DNA of 64,000 bases. Source: Notamacropus eugenii. Taxonomy: Eukaryota; Chordata; Mammalia; Diprotodontia; Macropodidae. Position numbers and translations under genes: made by a program. Below the pieces are notes generated by a model. The model ran no database searches, was not told where the DNA came from, and worked only from the letters and a program-made list of their open reading frames with translations. Positions 1-64,000 of the stretch are shown here, piece after piece (position 1 is the first letter of the stretch; every line of letters starts with the position of its first letter). The DNA lies in the NCBI RefSeq assembly GCF_028372415.1, contig NC_092874.1:55155865-55219864 (forward strand), in the 5' to 3' direction.

Positions 1-354
1 CTTCAAAAGCTGACTGAACAAATACTAGAGTTATAATAGAGTATATTCTTGTTCAGATACTTATTGAATTCAATGGCCCCTTAGGGACTTTCCAGTTCTG
101 AGTAATTTTTAAGGTTTAAAGTTAGAGAAAACATGGAGGTTCTTTAACATCACAGTTATCTTTCTATAGCTTCTTTACTTTTACTATAGAGGTTCTAAAT
201 TTGAAATTATGAAAAAAATTAAAATGACTGTTTGAAATAATAAACTTAACTGATTGAAATACAGTTAATTGATTTTTATCAATGTAGAGGACCCTTGGGA
301 TCCCTGAGCTTTTCCCATCTGCTTTACAGCAGAATCTTCCTACATGTACTCTCT

Positions 355-773
355 CCCTCTGTTGGGAGGTGAGCTCCTAAAGAACAGAGATTGGCTTGCT
401 TTTCATTTTGTATCTCCAGGGCTTAGCACCATACTTTGCACATGTCGTTGTGGTTCAGTTGTTTTTCAGTCATATGCAGCTCTTTGTTGACTCCATTTGG
501 GGTTTTCTTGGCAAAGATACTGGAGTGGTTTGCCATTTCTATCTCCAGCTTAATTTACAGATGAGGAAACTGAGGCAAACAGGGTTAAGTGACTGGCCCA
601 GGGTCCTACAGTTAGTGTGAGGCCAGATTTGAACTTGGGAAGATGAATCTTCCTGTCTCCAGATCTAGCACATCTACAGCACCACCAAGTTGCTCTACTT
701 TGCACATAATAAGTGTTAATAACTTTTTTTTTGCACACAGTAAGTGCTTAATAAATGTTTTTTTAATTTGTTC
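355..773 (+). repeat. L2 LINE 3' end, split by a SINE
   Basis: Both halves match the L2 3' UTR: 'gtgagctcct..' to 'gcttagcacc' before the SINE, and 'agtgcttaataaatg' after it. The interruption is 444-695. L2 copies this old are usually more than 100 My of age and inactive. Confidence 0.75.
444..695 (-). repeat. Marsupial tRNA-type SINE with RTE/BovB-like tail
   Basis: Read on the minus strand it begins with a tRNA-like head, passes the MIR-like core (cctcagtttcctcatctg type) and ends with a tail containing 'aaaccactccagtatc' and 'ccaaatgg', like the 3' end of RTE/BovB-mobilised SINEs. A perfect 12-bp target duplication, tactttgcacat, flanks it at 432-443 and 696-707. Confidence 0.85.
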
Positions 774-942
774 ATTTACTTATCACTTCAGTCTTTCAAA
801 CTGTCTTCCTACATTTTCTGTGTTTTATACATTTTGTACATTTATACAATAAATATGTATTGAATTGAACATTGTAGCTAAAACAGAAGAAATATGAGTA
901 AGTACTTCTTAACAGTGTTCTCTTTCATTTTAATGCTTATAG

Positions 943-1029
943 ATGTAAGTCCGCACACTGTACCCTTATCAACATGGGACATTATGAAGCAGATTGTTTC
1001 TAAACATGGAATTTCTGGATTATTTGCAG
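943..1029 (+). CDS. SLC25A40: SLC25A40, penultimate coding exon
   Basis: Exon of a mitochondrial carrier protein of the inner membrane; SLC25A40 and its paralogue SLC25A39 import glutathione into the matrix. The 87-bp exon lies between an AG acceptor (941-942) and a GTAAAC donor (1030). It reads two bases, 28 codons, then one base of a glycine codon finished by the next exon. The peptide ends ...KHGISGLFA, matching the third carrier repeat just before transmembrane helix 6. Human SLC25A40, as I recall it, has a similar STW.IM..IV block here. The preceding exon is left of the window. Confidence 0.93.
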
Positions 1030-1463
1030 GTAAACCTCAAATTTACAAGTCATTGAAAAAATTTTTAAATAGAATATTCATTTAAAATCCCTCAAATTCC
1101 AAGTTTTATCAAATTTAAGAAATAGTATCTTCCATATTTACTTTTCCTTCTGTTTTTTTTAAGTTTTAGAAGTTGATGTTCAAATAATTTAGACAACATG
1201 CATATTGCATTATAATTCTAATAACTAATTAGCAGGGAATTTATTATTCTATAAATATTTAATGAGGTATTTAAAATTAAAAAGAATACCACATAATGTA
1301 AAGGAGTGGTTAATTATTAGATTTATATGTTTGCTCAGAATTCTTCATATGATTCATGGTATGTGACTTAGTATTACTTACTGTCAGATTATAACCAAAT
1401 AAAAGATAATTTCTCATTAAAAAAGTTAAAAATTACGCTCTTGATTTTCTTATTCTTTTTTTT
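1030..1463 (+). other. SLC25A40: SLC25A40 last intron
   Basis: Intron of 434 bp bounded by GTAAAC and a T-rich AG acceptor. AT-rich; no repeat or other feature recognised. Confidence 0.9.
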
Positions 1464-1465
1464 AG

Positions 1466-1605
1466 GACTAATTCCCCGGTTAATTAAAGTTGCTCCTGCT
1501 TGTGCCATTATGATCAGTACATATGAATTTGGGAAAGCTTTTTTCCAACAGCGAAACCTCAAAAAACAGGAACTCCATACTTCTGGCAGTATGGACTTGA
1601 AATAA
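1466..1605 (+). CDS. SLC25A40: SLC25A40, last coding exon and stop
   Basis: Terminal coding exon after a strong pyrimidine tract and AG (1464-1465). It completes the split glycine and encodes [17 protein letters not shown] followed by [13 protein letters not shown], the sixth transmembrane helix and the C-terminal end typical of SLC25A39/40, then stops at TAA 1603-1605. After FFQQRN the protein runs 15 more residues ([15 protein letters not shown]). Remembered human SLC25A40 ends after about six or seven residues at this point, so the tail looks somewhat longer here. Identification rests on the helix-6 motif and on RUNDC3B as convergent neighbour. Confidence 0.96.
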
Positions 1606-3180
1606 TTATCATGGTCATATTATTAGCTGGAAGATTCTCAGAAATGTGTAAACTTCAGATCTATTTTTAAATATCTTTTTTATTTAAAAAGTATTAATTT
1701 TACAATTCTAATTATAATTTAATAGCAAGTTTTCTATTTTATCCTGTCTTTGGAAAAGTTTAAGAAACTTCTTTGAGTATCCATAATCCTTGTAAGAGTA
1801 TTAGAAAGGAAAAGAGACAAGACAGTAAAAATTTTTTATTGAATTCTAAATTTTCCTGTTATCTGTTGTCTCTTACGAGTCTGTCATCTGTACGTAAACC
1901 ATGATAGGAGTAGAGTTTCAAAAGAAAAAGCTAATAAGTCTTTTGTGCTTATCTTAATCATGTACACAAGTATTTATTTTTTAGTGAAATGGAAATGGAA
2001 GACAATTATCAAATAGCATCGTGCTAGCACTTGCCAAATATTACCATTGTGTTTGTATTTTTAATTCTAATATTCCTTAGTTTTTTGTTTGTTTGGGCCA
2101 CCTATACAGAGTAGGATTTCTTCTGACAAACCATAATTGTTTTATCCAGAGATAATCCTTTTTTGCCAGTATAAGCAAAAGTTGTACATCTTTTGCTGTG
2201 TTCTGCCAATTTTGAAGAATAAGGATACTGTTCTTGGGAACTTTGTGCTCATTTCAAATTGTGGTTCAGCCTTGCTGTGGGGAGCCGCACAGAATGTATT
2301 GCTTTAGAAAACTGTTCCTCTGCATTTAGTTCGGATGAGTTGAGCCTGGTTTGTGATATGGAGAAGGTAATTGCTAAGAACTACGTAGGGTACTTTAGGT
2401 CCTGTTGCTATTGAGGTAGAAGAAGTTAAAAAAAAAAGGCAGCTTTTCACTACTTTCTGATGCTTCTATTTCTATACATTTACTTTTGCACTAATGACTA
2501 CACTATACTGAAACGGGTAAGATTTGGCACAGAGTTCCTGTACTTTTTATTTTGTGATTACTACATTTCATTGTTATTTTCACTGTTTTTCCAGCTTCGT
2601 TTTGTAGACTTGTTCTAATGTGATAGATTATCGCATCATCAGGGGCTAAATATTTTCATGTTGCTTCCAGATTTCACAAATTACTACATTTCACATTAGT
2701 ATGCTAACCATGAAAATAAGCAATAATCAATTTTATTTTAAAGAAACTTTTCTTGTTATAGGCCAATATTGTGTGACTGTCAAAATGAAATGCAGGACAA
2801 TGTCATGACAAAATAGGATGTAGGATAAATTTTTAAAATTACTCTTTGATCTTTTTTTCCTCAGAATAATTTATATGAGACAAGCACTTTATTGTGATCT
2901 AAATATTTTTCGTGAAAATGTGAAAAATTTCCGAATGGAATAGTTGAAGGAAATGGGTATTTAAATATTATCTGATAAGAGTTAGAAAACTAATGCAATC
3001 TATACTAAACTAAGAAAGTGTTCACATATTTTGCTAAAATAATTTTGTATCTCTAAGTTTTGAATGTAACCATGTGTATATTTAATTTTATCCTATGTTG
3101 ATTTGTCTTAGATTTGGAAACAGTATATATGTATATTTGTTTTTAATTCATTTTCATTAAAGATTTTGCTTCCTTTCTTA
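1606..3180 (+). other. SLC25A40: Probable 3' UTR of SLC25A40
   Basis: AT-rich sequence with no recognised interspersed repeat for about 1.57 kb after the stop codon, which fits a 3' UTR. An ATTAAA at 3156-3161 followed by T-rich sequence is the most plausible polyadenylation signal I see. The exact transcript end is inferred. Confidence 0.55.
3156..3161 (+). promoter_or_regulatory. Candidate polyadenylation signal (ATTAAA) for SLC25A40
   Basis: ATTAAA hexamer about 1.55 kb after the SLC25A40 stop, followed within 30 bases by T/TG-rich sequence. Other AT-rich hexamers occur nearby, so this is only a candidate. Confidence 0.35.
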
Positions 3181-3574
3181 ACTTTTCTGTAGTGCTTTTT
3201 AATGACAGTATTCTAAAATTTCGTTAAATTTAGCTATATGAATGATATGCTTATACACAATGTAAGTTTATCTAGGTTACCACTTACTAACAAGCTTAAA
3301 ATCCTTATTGGCCCCTATCACACTTATTTTATTATTTCTATTTACACCGATTGTGAAATGAAGATAATGTATAAGTCTATATTTTTAAGTAGTAATCTTT
3401 TCTCCTGTTTGTATTTCAACTTCAACATCATATTTGTTAAATTTCATCTTTTTATTTACCTTGAATTGTTTTTGGTATAACTAGCAGTTATTTTTAAAAA
3501 CATAGCTAGATTACACACAAAGATATAATCAATGAAAAGCAACTGAATTGCGGTTCTCTGCACATTTGTAGAAT

Positions 3575-3760
3575 GAATGCTAGGCTTGAAGTCCAGACAT
3601 GGTTTCAGAACCATACTTCCTGTATGACTTTGGGTGGGTCACTGAATCTCTCCAGACCTCAGTTTCCTCCTTTGTAAAGAGACGGTTAGACCATATGTGC
3701 TTAAGTCCCTTCCAACCACAAGCCGTATCATTTTCTATAGAGAAGAAATAGAAAATTTTC
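3575..3760 (+). repeat. MIR-type SINE
   Basis: Head-to-tail match to the marsupial MIR pattern: 'gtatgactttgggtgggtca', 'cctcagtttcctcctttgta', then the marsupial end 'cttaagtcccttccaac'. Diverged. Confidence 0.7.
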
Positions 3761-3804
3761 TTTAATTTAAATAGGCTTAACAAGTTATTTACGGATCCTC
3801 TATC

Positions 3805-3930
3805 ATACGTGGTAGTGCTGGAGATACAGAGATAAAACAGCCCTTGCCTTTAAGGGGTCCCAAGCCTCCTGAGGGGATACACCATGAAAACAGGTCACTA
3901 AATACAAAATAGTATCACAAGATAGAGAGT
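3805..3930 (-). repeat. L2 LINE fragment
   Basis: The plus strand reads 'tgctggagatacagagataa' and 'cccttgcctttaagg', the reverse complement of the L2 3' UTR block. Confidence 0.6.
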
Positions 3931-5084
3931 TGCTAGTACCTTGTTGTATCACAACAGCCCTCATTTCAAAGTGGGCTCTGAAGAAAGCTAAGTATGGCAA
4001 TATAGAACATCTGACAGTCCAGAAAGAGCAAGATGGAACTTTATGGGGATAAAAATTTCATACTTCTTAAAAATCTTCTTTTAATTGAAGACATAATATG
4101 CTTTTAGCAAGTTAGAGTTAGCTTTATGTGAGTGTATGACCACATTGTATCTCTGTCATGGTTCAGAAGTAAAGAAGGATGTTTTAAAAACAAAAACCAA
4201 AAGAACCTTACTTTTATTGAAGAAATTACATAAACACTGTCTAATCAATGGAGTGCTGTACTCAGATTTTTGACCTTTGGAAAATTCAAGGAATCAACTA
4301 TGTCATTCAGGAATATCATCAGCTTTCCTTAAAGTATATCATACATGCTAATTTTCTTGGTTCCAGAAGGAATATAACATTTGTTGAGAAGTCTGAATGT
4401 ACTGCTTCTTAACTGCATGTCCTTAAATTTGATTTGTTTCTGTAAGGAAAAAAGTTTTTTCTTGAAGTATTCAATTGGATAGCTTTATTAGGTGTGAAAC
4501 AACTTTTGCACAAGTGAGTATCTGCTTAAAAGTAATCCTTCTTGTTAGATTATATCCATTATATTTATTTACCCTAATAGAAATCCATTTCTGGTTTAAA
4601 TTATTCCTTTTGGGGAGGAGGGTATCCTCCTACAGCAATTTAGTGTCACTTTAAAAGTTTCCAACTGGCTCCATAACGGTGTGAATAAACATAAATAAAA
4701 TAATGAATAATAAAATAAATAACTTAAAATATTTAAAAATAATCCAAAGTTTTTGATTTGCTTAAAATATACTCTGGAATAGCTACTGTGACAGCTGAAT
4801 AATCTTTGTTTCCTCATTTCCAACAGTTAATGTTGCAAGAGAAGCAAATGTTGCAAAAGTAGACTTTTCCCCCTACTCTTAAGAAAGCCAAGTGATTTCT
4901 CCCAGATAACTATTCTTAAGCTCTTACTGTTTTGGCAAAAAGATAAACCAGCCCACCTCAGTTCATTTAAGAAGAATCTGTAGTGTTATAGGCACTGTAT
5001 GCTTTTATATGCTTTTATATCCTTTTATAGTTATATTGAAAATTTAAGAAATTTTCCCCCATTTGTAAAAGTAAGATTTATTAT

Positions 5085-5225
5085 TAAAAATAAGGCACCC
5101 TACAGAGCGCTATCATTTAATCCTCATAAGGTCTCTGACATGGAGATCCTGGGTGTTATTTGCCTTATTTTGCAGTGGAGAGAACTGAGGTTCAGGAGGG
5201 TTTTGATTTTGCTCTTGCTTGCAAA
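5085..5225 (-). repeat. MIR-like core fragment (weak)
   Basis: Reads 'tttgcagtggagagaactga' after 'tttaatcctcataaggt', the order of a reversed MIR/MIR3 core. Strongly diverged. Confidence 0.4.
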
Positions 5226-7074
5226 TGTAGGTGTCAAATTGGAAACCACAGAGAGCATAAAAATGGACAAAAATTTTACCTTGCTTGTATCACTTTGTTT
5301 TAGGGAGCAGGGAAATAAATTACTTAATATTTAGAAGGTTTTTTTAATTCCAAAGAATTTTCATAGATATTTTATTCTTAAAGATTTAAGACACTGAAGA
5401 TATAGGCATTCAGTGACTTGCTTAGGCTTCCAGAGCAGAGAGGGGTGATCTAGGATCAGAAGAATCCTAGTCTCAAGGTCTCTTGCTAAGTTACCTCACT
5501 AATCAGTAGACAATAAATAACAAGATTCGCTCCTTATCTAACATACTCATGGCAAGCACGGAGAAAATGAAAGCTCTTTCAATCCAGAACCTTAGCTTTG
5601 GCACCTCTAGGCAATAAAAGCTTGATAAGATTGTGCTTAAAATAAATAGATAATGATACTTAGTTTTTACTTCTATTGAAATGTATTTCTCCAAATAAGT
5701 ATCCATTTAAAAATATGAAGTAGTAAATTCTTCCCATATCTTATATTTTGGTTAGAATTAGCTTGTAGAGAAGCAAAGGAAAATAGTTACTACTGATGGC
5801 TATAAAATGTTTAATTTACATGCAACAAATATATATCAAGGCAACAAAATACACCATACAAGTTTTGGCATTAATTCAACATTCATGATATTTTTTTCCT
5901 GAACAATGAACATTGCCTGAACTTAGAACTGAGGCTTGAGACATAGTCAGTTTTCTCATGCAAAGACATCTATAAATTCTATGACTATTATGAAATGACC
6001 TGTGTAGAAAGCTGAAATTCCACAAGTTCAAATGAATTTTACTCCAAGAGCTCCAAGAAAGGGAGCAAGACAGAAGTAAAAAAATCGTGATTGTGTCTTT
6101 GATATGATGAGTTGAGAAAAATGTTTAATTCTGCACACAGTAAAATGTAAGAATGCACAATGTATTGACCAGATCTGTTAAATAAAATCTGAATGCTTTA
6201 AGGATTCCACCTTTTTTACTGTATACTAAACATGTATGCAAATTAGTTATTTAAAAAATAACTTAAAAATAGAATGTCATAAAGGTAGGTTGATAATTAC
6301 AATAAATGATGCCATTCTCGGTGGCAGATCTTGTGAAAGTAGCACTATTAATCCAGGACCAAGGCAGACGTTAAGTAGGCAGTCATTTAATTGCATTGCC
6401 CCTACAACTATTACCAAAATCTGCCCTTAGATCCTTCCTTTGTATCAAGTTAGCTTAAATTGTAAGTTATCGTTGTAAGAGAGAGATGAGAGGGAGATAA
6501 ACTTGTTTTTAACATCAGGATTCCTTTTCCCTTACTCCTGCTTATTCCACTTACAAGTACTATTATTCATTTTTGCTGTAAATTATTAAAGAGGCCAGGT
6601 AACATCTAAGTAATTCAGTAAATTCCCACGTTTGTTTAATTTCTATTCCAAAGAATAACTAGGTTAAATTTCTGTTACTCCAACTACTTCTTCATGAAAT
6701 GAAGTAAATAAATAGTGCCAAGTACGTAAAAGACCTACATTATTCTGTATTTTAAAATATAAATCACTCATGCCCGTCATAAACAAAACCATCTCAAAAC
6801 AAAGATATGAAGTCCCCAGTTCTATTGCCGTGACTTCATGTAAACAATTTAAAAAACTTCTTTGGCACAACGAAATATAGACTATGCTCCCCCTCCCCAC
6901 CAAAAAAAATTAGCTATAGAAAATAAGTCATCTATTTTTTACTCTAAGTATAGTGGGATTTATAAATAGATGATTATTTGCAGCCATGGAAGCTGACGCC
7001 TGGAAAGTTAATCCACGGCTTATTTAGAATACACTCCCTACCTGTACACACCAAAATGTGAAAGTTAATTATCA

Positions 7075-7195
7075 GATGTTATAAGATTTAGGCCAAATTC
7101 ATTTTTATAGATGAGAATACTGATTCTCAGAGAGGTCAATGATCTGTCCAATGTCATGTAGTAGGTTGATGTTATCATTTGAAATATGGAGCAAA
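7075..7195 (-). repeat. MIR core fragment
   Basis: 'tttttatagatgagaatact' followed by 'agaggtcaatgatctgtcc' is a reversed MIR core. It lies next to the likely end of the RUNDC3B transcript. Confidence 0.55.
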
Positions 7196-7196
7196 T

Positions 7197-8459
7197 TTTA
7201 TTAATAATTTTGTTTTTAATGGACTAGTGTAAGTAATTATGAAGCCTGGAAAAATATATTTTATTGCTGTTTAATACTGGAGAGAAAAAACTTTAGTGTG
7301 GTATATATGATTTTATCAGATATGCTTAAATGTAAGCCATCCAAATTGTTTCTAATTTTTTAGAATTTTCTCCATGATTTCACAGTTTTTCGTGTGTGTG
7401 TGTGTCTGTCTGTGTGTCTGTGTGTACACACACATTTCCACATGCGTGGCAATTTACCAGCTATGTTTTTAGAAAATTAACAGGGAAACCTGGCCAAGGA
7501 ATTTACTTAACATTTCACTAAAGTGCATTTAGGTTATTATAAATCCCCTTTTCACGGACCTTATCAAATACATTATCAACTGTCTAAAAAGGTAAATGTC
7601 TATAAAATTTACAAAAGGTAAAGTGGAATGTCAGTATCAAGTGGTAAATGTTAAAAACAGAAAAAGTATTTCCAAATTAATTGAATCAACTTCTTCAAAT
7701 TCTGAACAGTACTGACAATCTTAATCGTACGTTAGAAGACATTTAAGCATTGGATTACAACAGGTATTCAATGAAAACCTTTAGTTGTGAAACAGCCTAG
7801 ACTGTGAAAAGGCAAGGAGGAGGGACCTAATGACATTGGGCCATGGGGGCCAGGGTAAGGAGTACCATTTATAAAAAACATTGCCAGGAATGTTTACTCT
7901 CCGTGCTATGTAAGTATATATTTGGTGATATGCAAAGATGTGTGTGTTACATGGAGGCAGAGTGTCTCTGTGTCTCCAGTGAACAGGAACACAGGGCACA
8001 GAATTTTCCAACCTTGCCTAAGGCAGACAACTGCCTCTTTGGGTGGTGTTTTTCCTTGAAGATGCCATCTGCATCAATACATGAAAATGCTTTGTTTAAA
8101 TCCTATGCACTCTGGTCTTTGTAGCTAAAAAATATTTAAATAAATAAAGTGAAAAATCACTTGAATAGTATGTGCATTTTGAATTGTTTGGGGAGCTATC
8201 TGGTTTAAATTTTTGTTAAAATCTTTATCAATTCACCTTTAAAAATTGCACATACCTTAGAAACAAGGAAAATCAGTTAAGATACTCTTCACTGAGAGTA
8301 TATGAACTGGTTTCTAAATAATAGCATATAAACAAAATCTTAAAAAAGCATGTAACTATTTGCTTAAGACTAATTTCTTCCCAGCAGTCAAACTCATGGA
8401 ATGTAGACTGAACGTATGCAACATAAGAGATCTTTTCTGGCTGCCATCTCATTCTCTTT
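7197..8459 (-). other. RUNDC3B: Probable 3' UTR of RUNDC3B
   Basis: Minus-strand sequence after the RUNDC3B stop, mostly free of repeats. AATAAA hexamers on the minus strand sit at 7260-7265 and 7197-7202, about 1.2 kb after the stop, and are reasonable ends. The real end cannot be fixed from sequence alone. Confidence 0.45.
7386..7432. repeat. TG/TC-rich microsatellite
   Basis: Interrupted (TG)n with TC interspersions, then ACACAC. Confidence 0.9.
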
Positions 8460-63537
<55,078 letters not shown>

Positions 63538-63734
63538 TAGATAGCTAAGCAATCTGTCATTTACAATGTATTTGGATCTGAATTTTATACTTACATATTT
63601 TTAACCAAATGCTTTAATACTTCAGGACTGAATCAGAGAAAATGTAAAAACACGTAGGAGTTATTTACCTGCATCCTGTTTTCTCTGAATGGATATTCTC
63701 CATAGTATACTAACACAATAATTATTTTCTCTCT

Positions 63735-63890
63735 GAGGATCTGGGTGATGTAATGGAAAGTGCATTTCTGATTTAGAGTTCAAAGGCCTAAATTTAAACA
63801 GTTAAAGTTTTCAATCATTTTGTCTCCTCGGGAGTTTTGTTTTTAATCTGTAAGATGAGAAAACTGAATCGGATGGCCTCTATGGTGCCT
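63735..63890 (+). repeat. MIR-type SINE
   Basis: 'gatgtaatggaaagtgcatt', 'tttaatctgtaagatgagaa', 'ggatggcctctatggtgcct'. Confidence 0.7.
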
Positions 63891-64000
63891 CAAGGCAGTG
63901 TTGGGACTGTAATCCTCATTTTCCCAAAGAGATCCCAAGGAACACAACAAGCAAATTTCAAACTAGATCCCCAACAAAAACAGTGGGAAACAAAGAATTT

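Larger units (their letters stand above)
1..942 (+). other. SLC25A40: SLC25A40 intron (partial)
   Basis: Intron upstream of the exon at 943. Bases 1-350 and 775-940 are AT-rich with nothing recognised; the middle holds an L2 end split by a SINE (separate entries). Confidence 0.85.
3181..7196. other. Intergenic strip between convergent SLC25A40 and RUNDC3B
   Basis: Sequence between the two gene tails; its right edge depends on where RUNDC3B transcription ends. It has a MIR-like SINE (3575-3760), an L2 piece (3805-3930) and a weak MIR core (5085-5225). The rest (about 3240-3570, 3930-5080 and 5230-7070) is AT-rich unique sequence in which I see no gene. Confidence 0.6.

Noticed and set aside
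4999-5334. 111-codon ORF in the intergenic strip
   Set aside because: Runs through a MIR-like core and AT-rich sequence; no domain, no conserved feature visible.

Overview
The window reads as ordinary nuclear DNA of a mammal, almost certainly a marsupial. It carries the 3' ends of two tail-to-tail protein genes whose pairing matches human 7q21.12. Its repeats are marsupial in type: MIR-like SINEs with marsupial 3' ends, tRNA-type SINEs with an RTE/BovB-like tail, a WSINE1-like SINE, marsupial-type L1 3' ends, L2 and L3. The WSINE1-like copies point to an Australian marsupial, but that is an inference. There are no prokaryotic features, no CRISPR array and no RNA gene I can support.

Layout. 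About 1-1605 (+) holds the last two coding exons of SLC25A40, a mitochondrial carrier for glutathione, followed by a probable 3' UTR of about 1.6 kb. From about 3.2 to 7.2 kb lies a repeat-poor intergenic strip. From about 7.2 kb to the end of the window the DNA belongs to RUNDC3B on the minus strand. Eight coding exons give 999 bp, or 332 codons plus stop, and every splice phase closes exactly. They cover the C-terminal half of the RUN domain, an acidic/serine linker, a coiled coil and the serine/threonine-rich tail. The 5' exons lie beyond base 64000. All remaining sequence is intron.

The introns (1.7 to 16.8 kb) are dense in old repeats, many nested. A SINE sits in an L2 with a perfect 12-bp target duplication (0.4-0.8 kb), and an L1-type copy sits in a MIR3 with a 14-bp duplication (28.2-28.8 kb). 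An L2 end splits an L3 (24.4 kb) and an L1-type copy splits an L2 (59.4 kb). Mariner-type palindromic MITEs occur at 44.3 and 63.5 kb, the first inside a MIR. Three L1 3' fragments (25.0-26.6 kb, 26.8-27.0 kb inverted, 45.4-46.6 kb) share sequence. Simple repeats include a long CATC tract, CA/TG tracts, a C16 run and a three-unit 69-70 bp tandem repeat inside a MIR3.

I found no new biological system. The points most worth checking are a possible source element for the WSINE1-like tail (16.5-17.0 kb), weak splice donors in RUNDC3B, L1 pairs around one exon, and two unexplained ORFs of 73 and 197 codons. Repeat family names come from memory of consensus sequences, and most repeat edges are good to roughly 10-30 bases.
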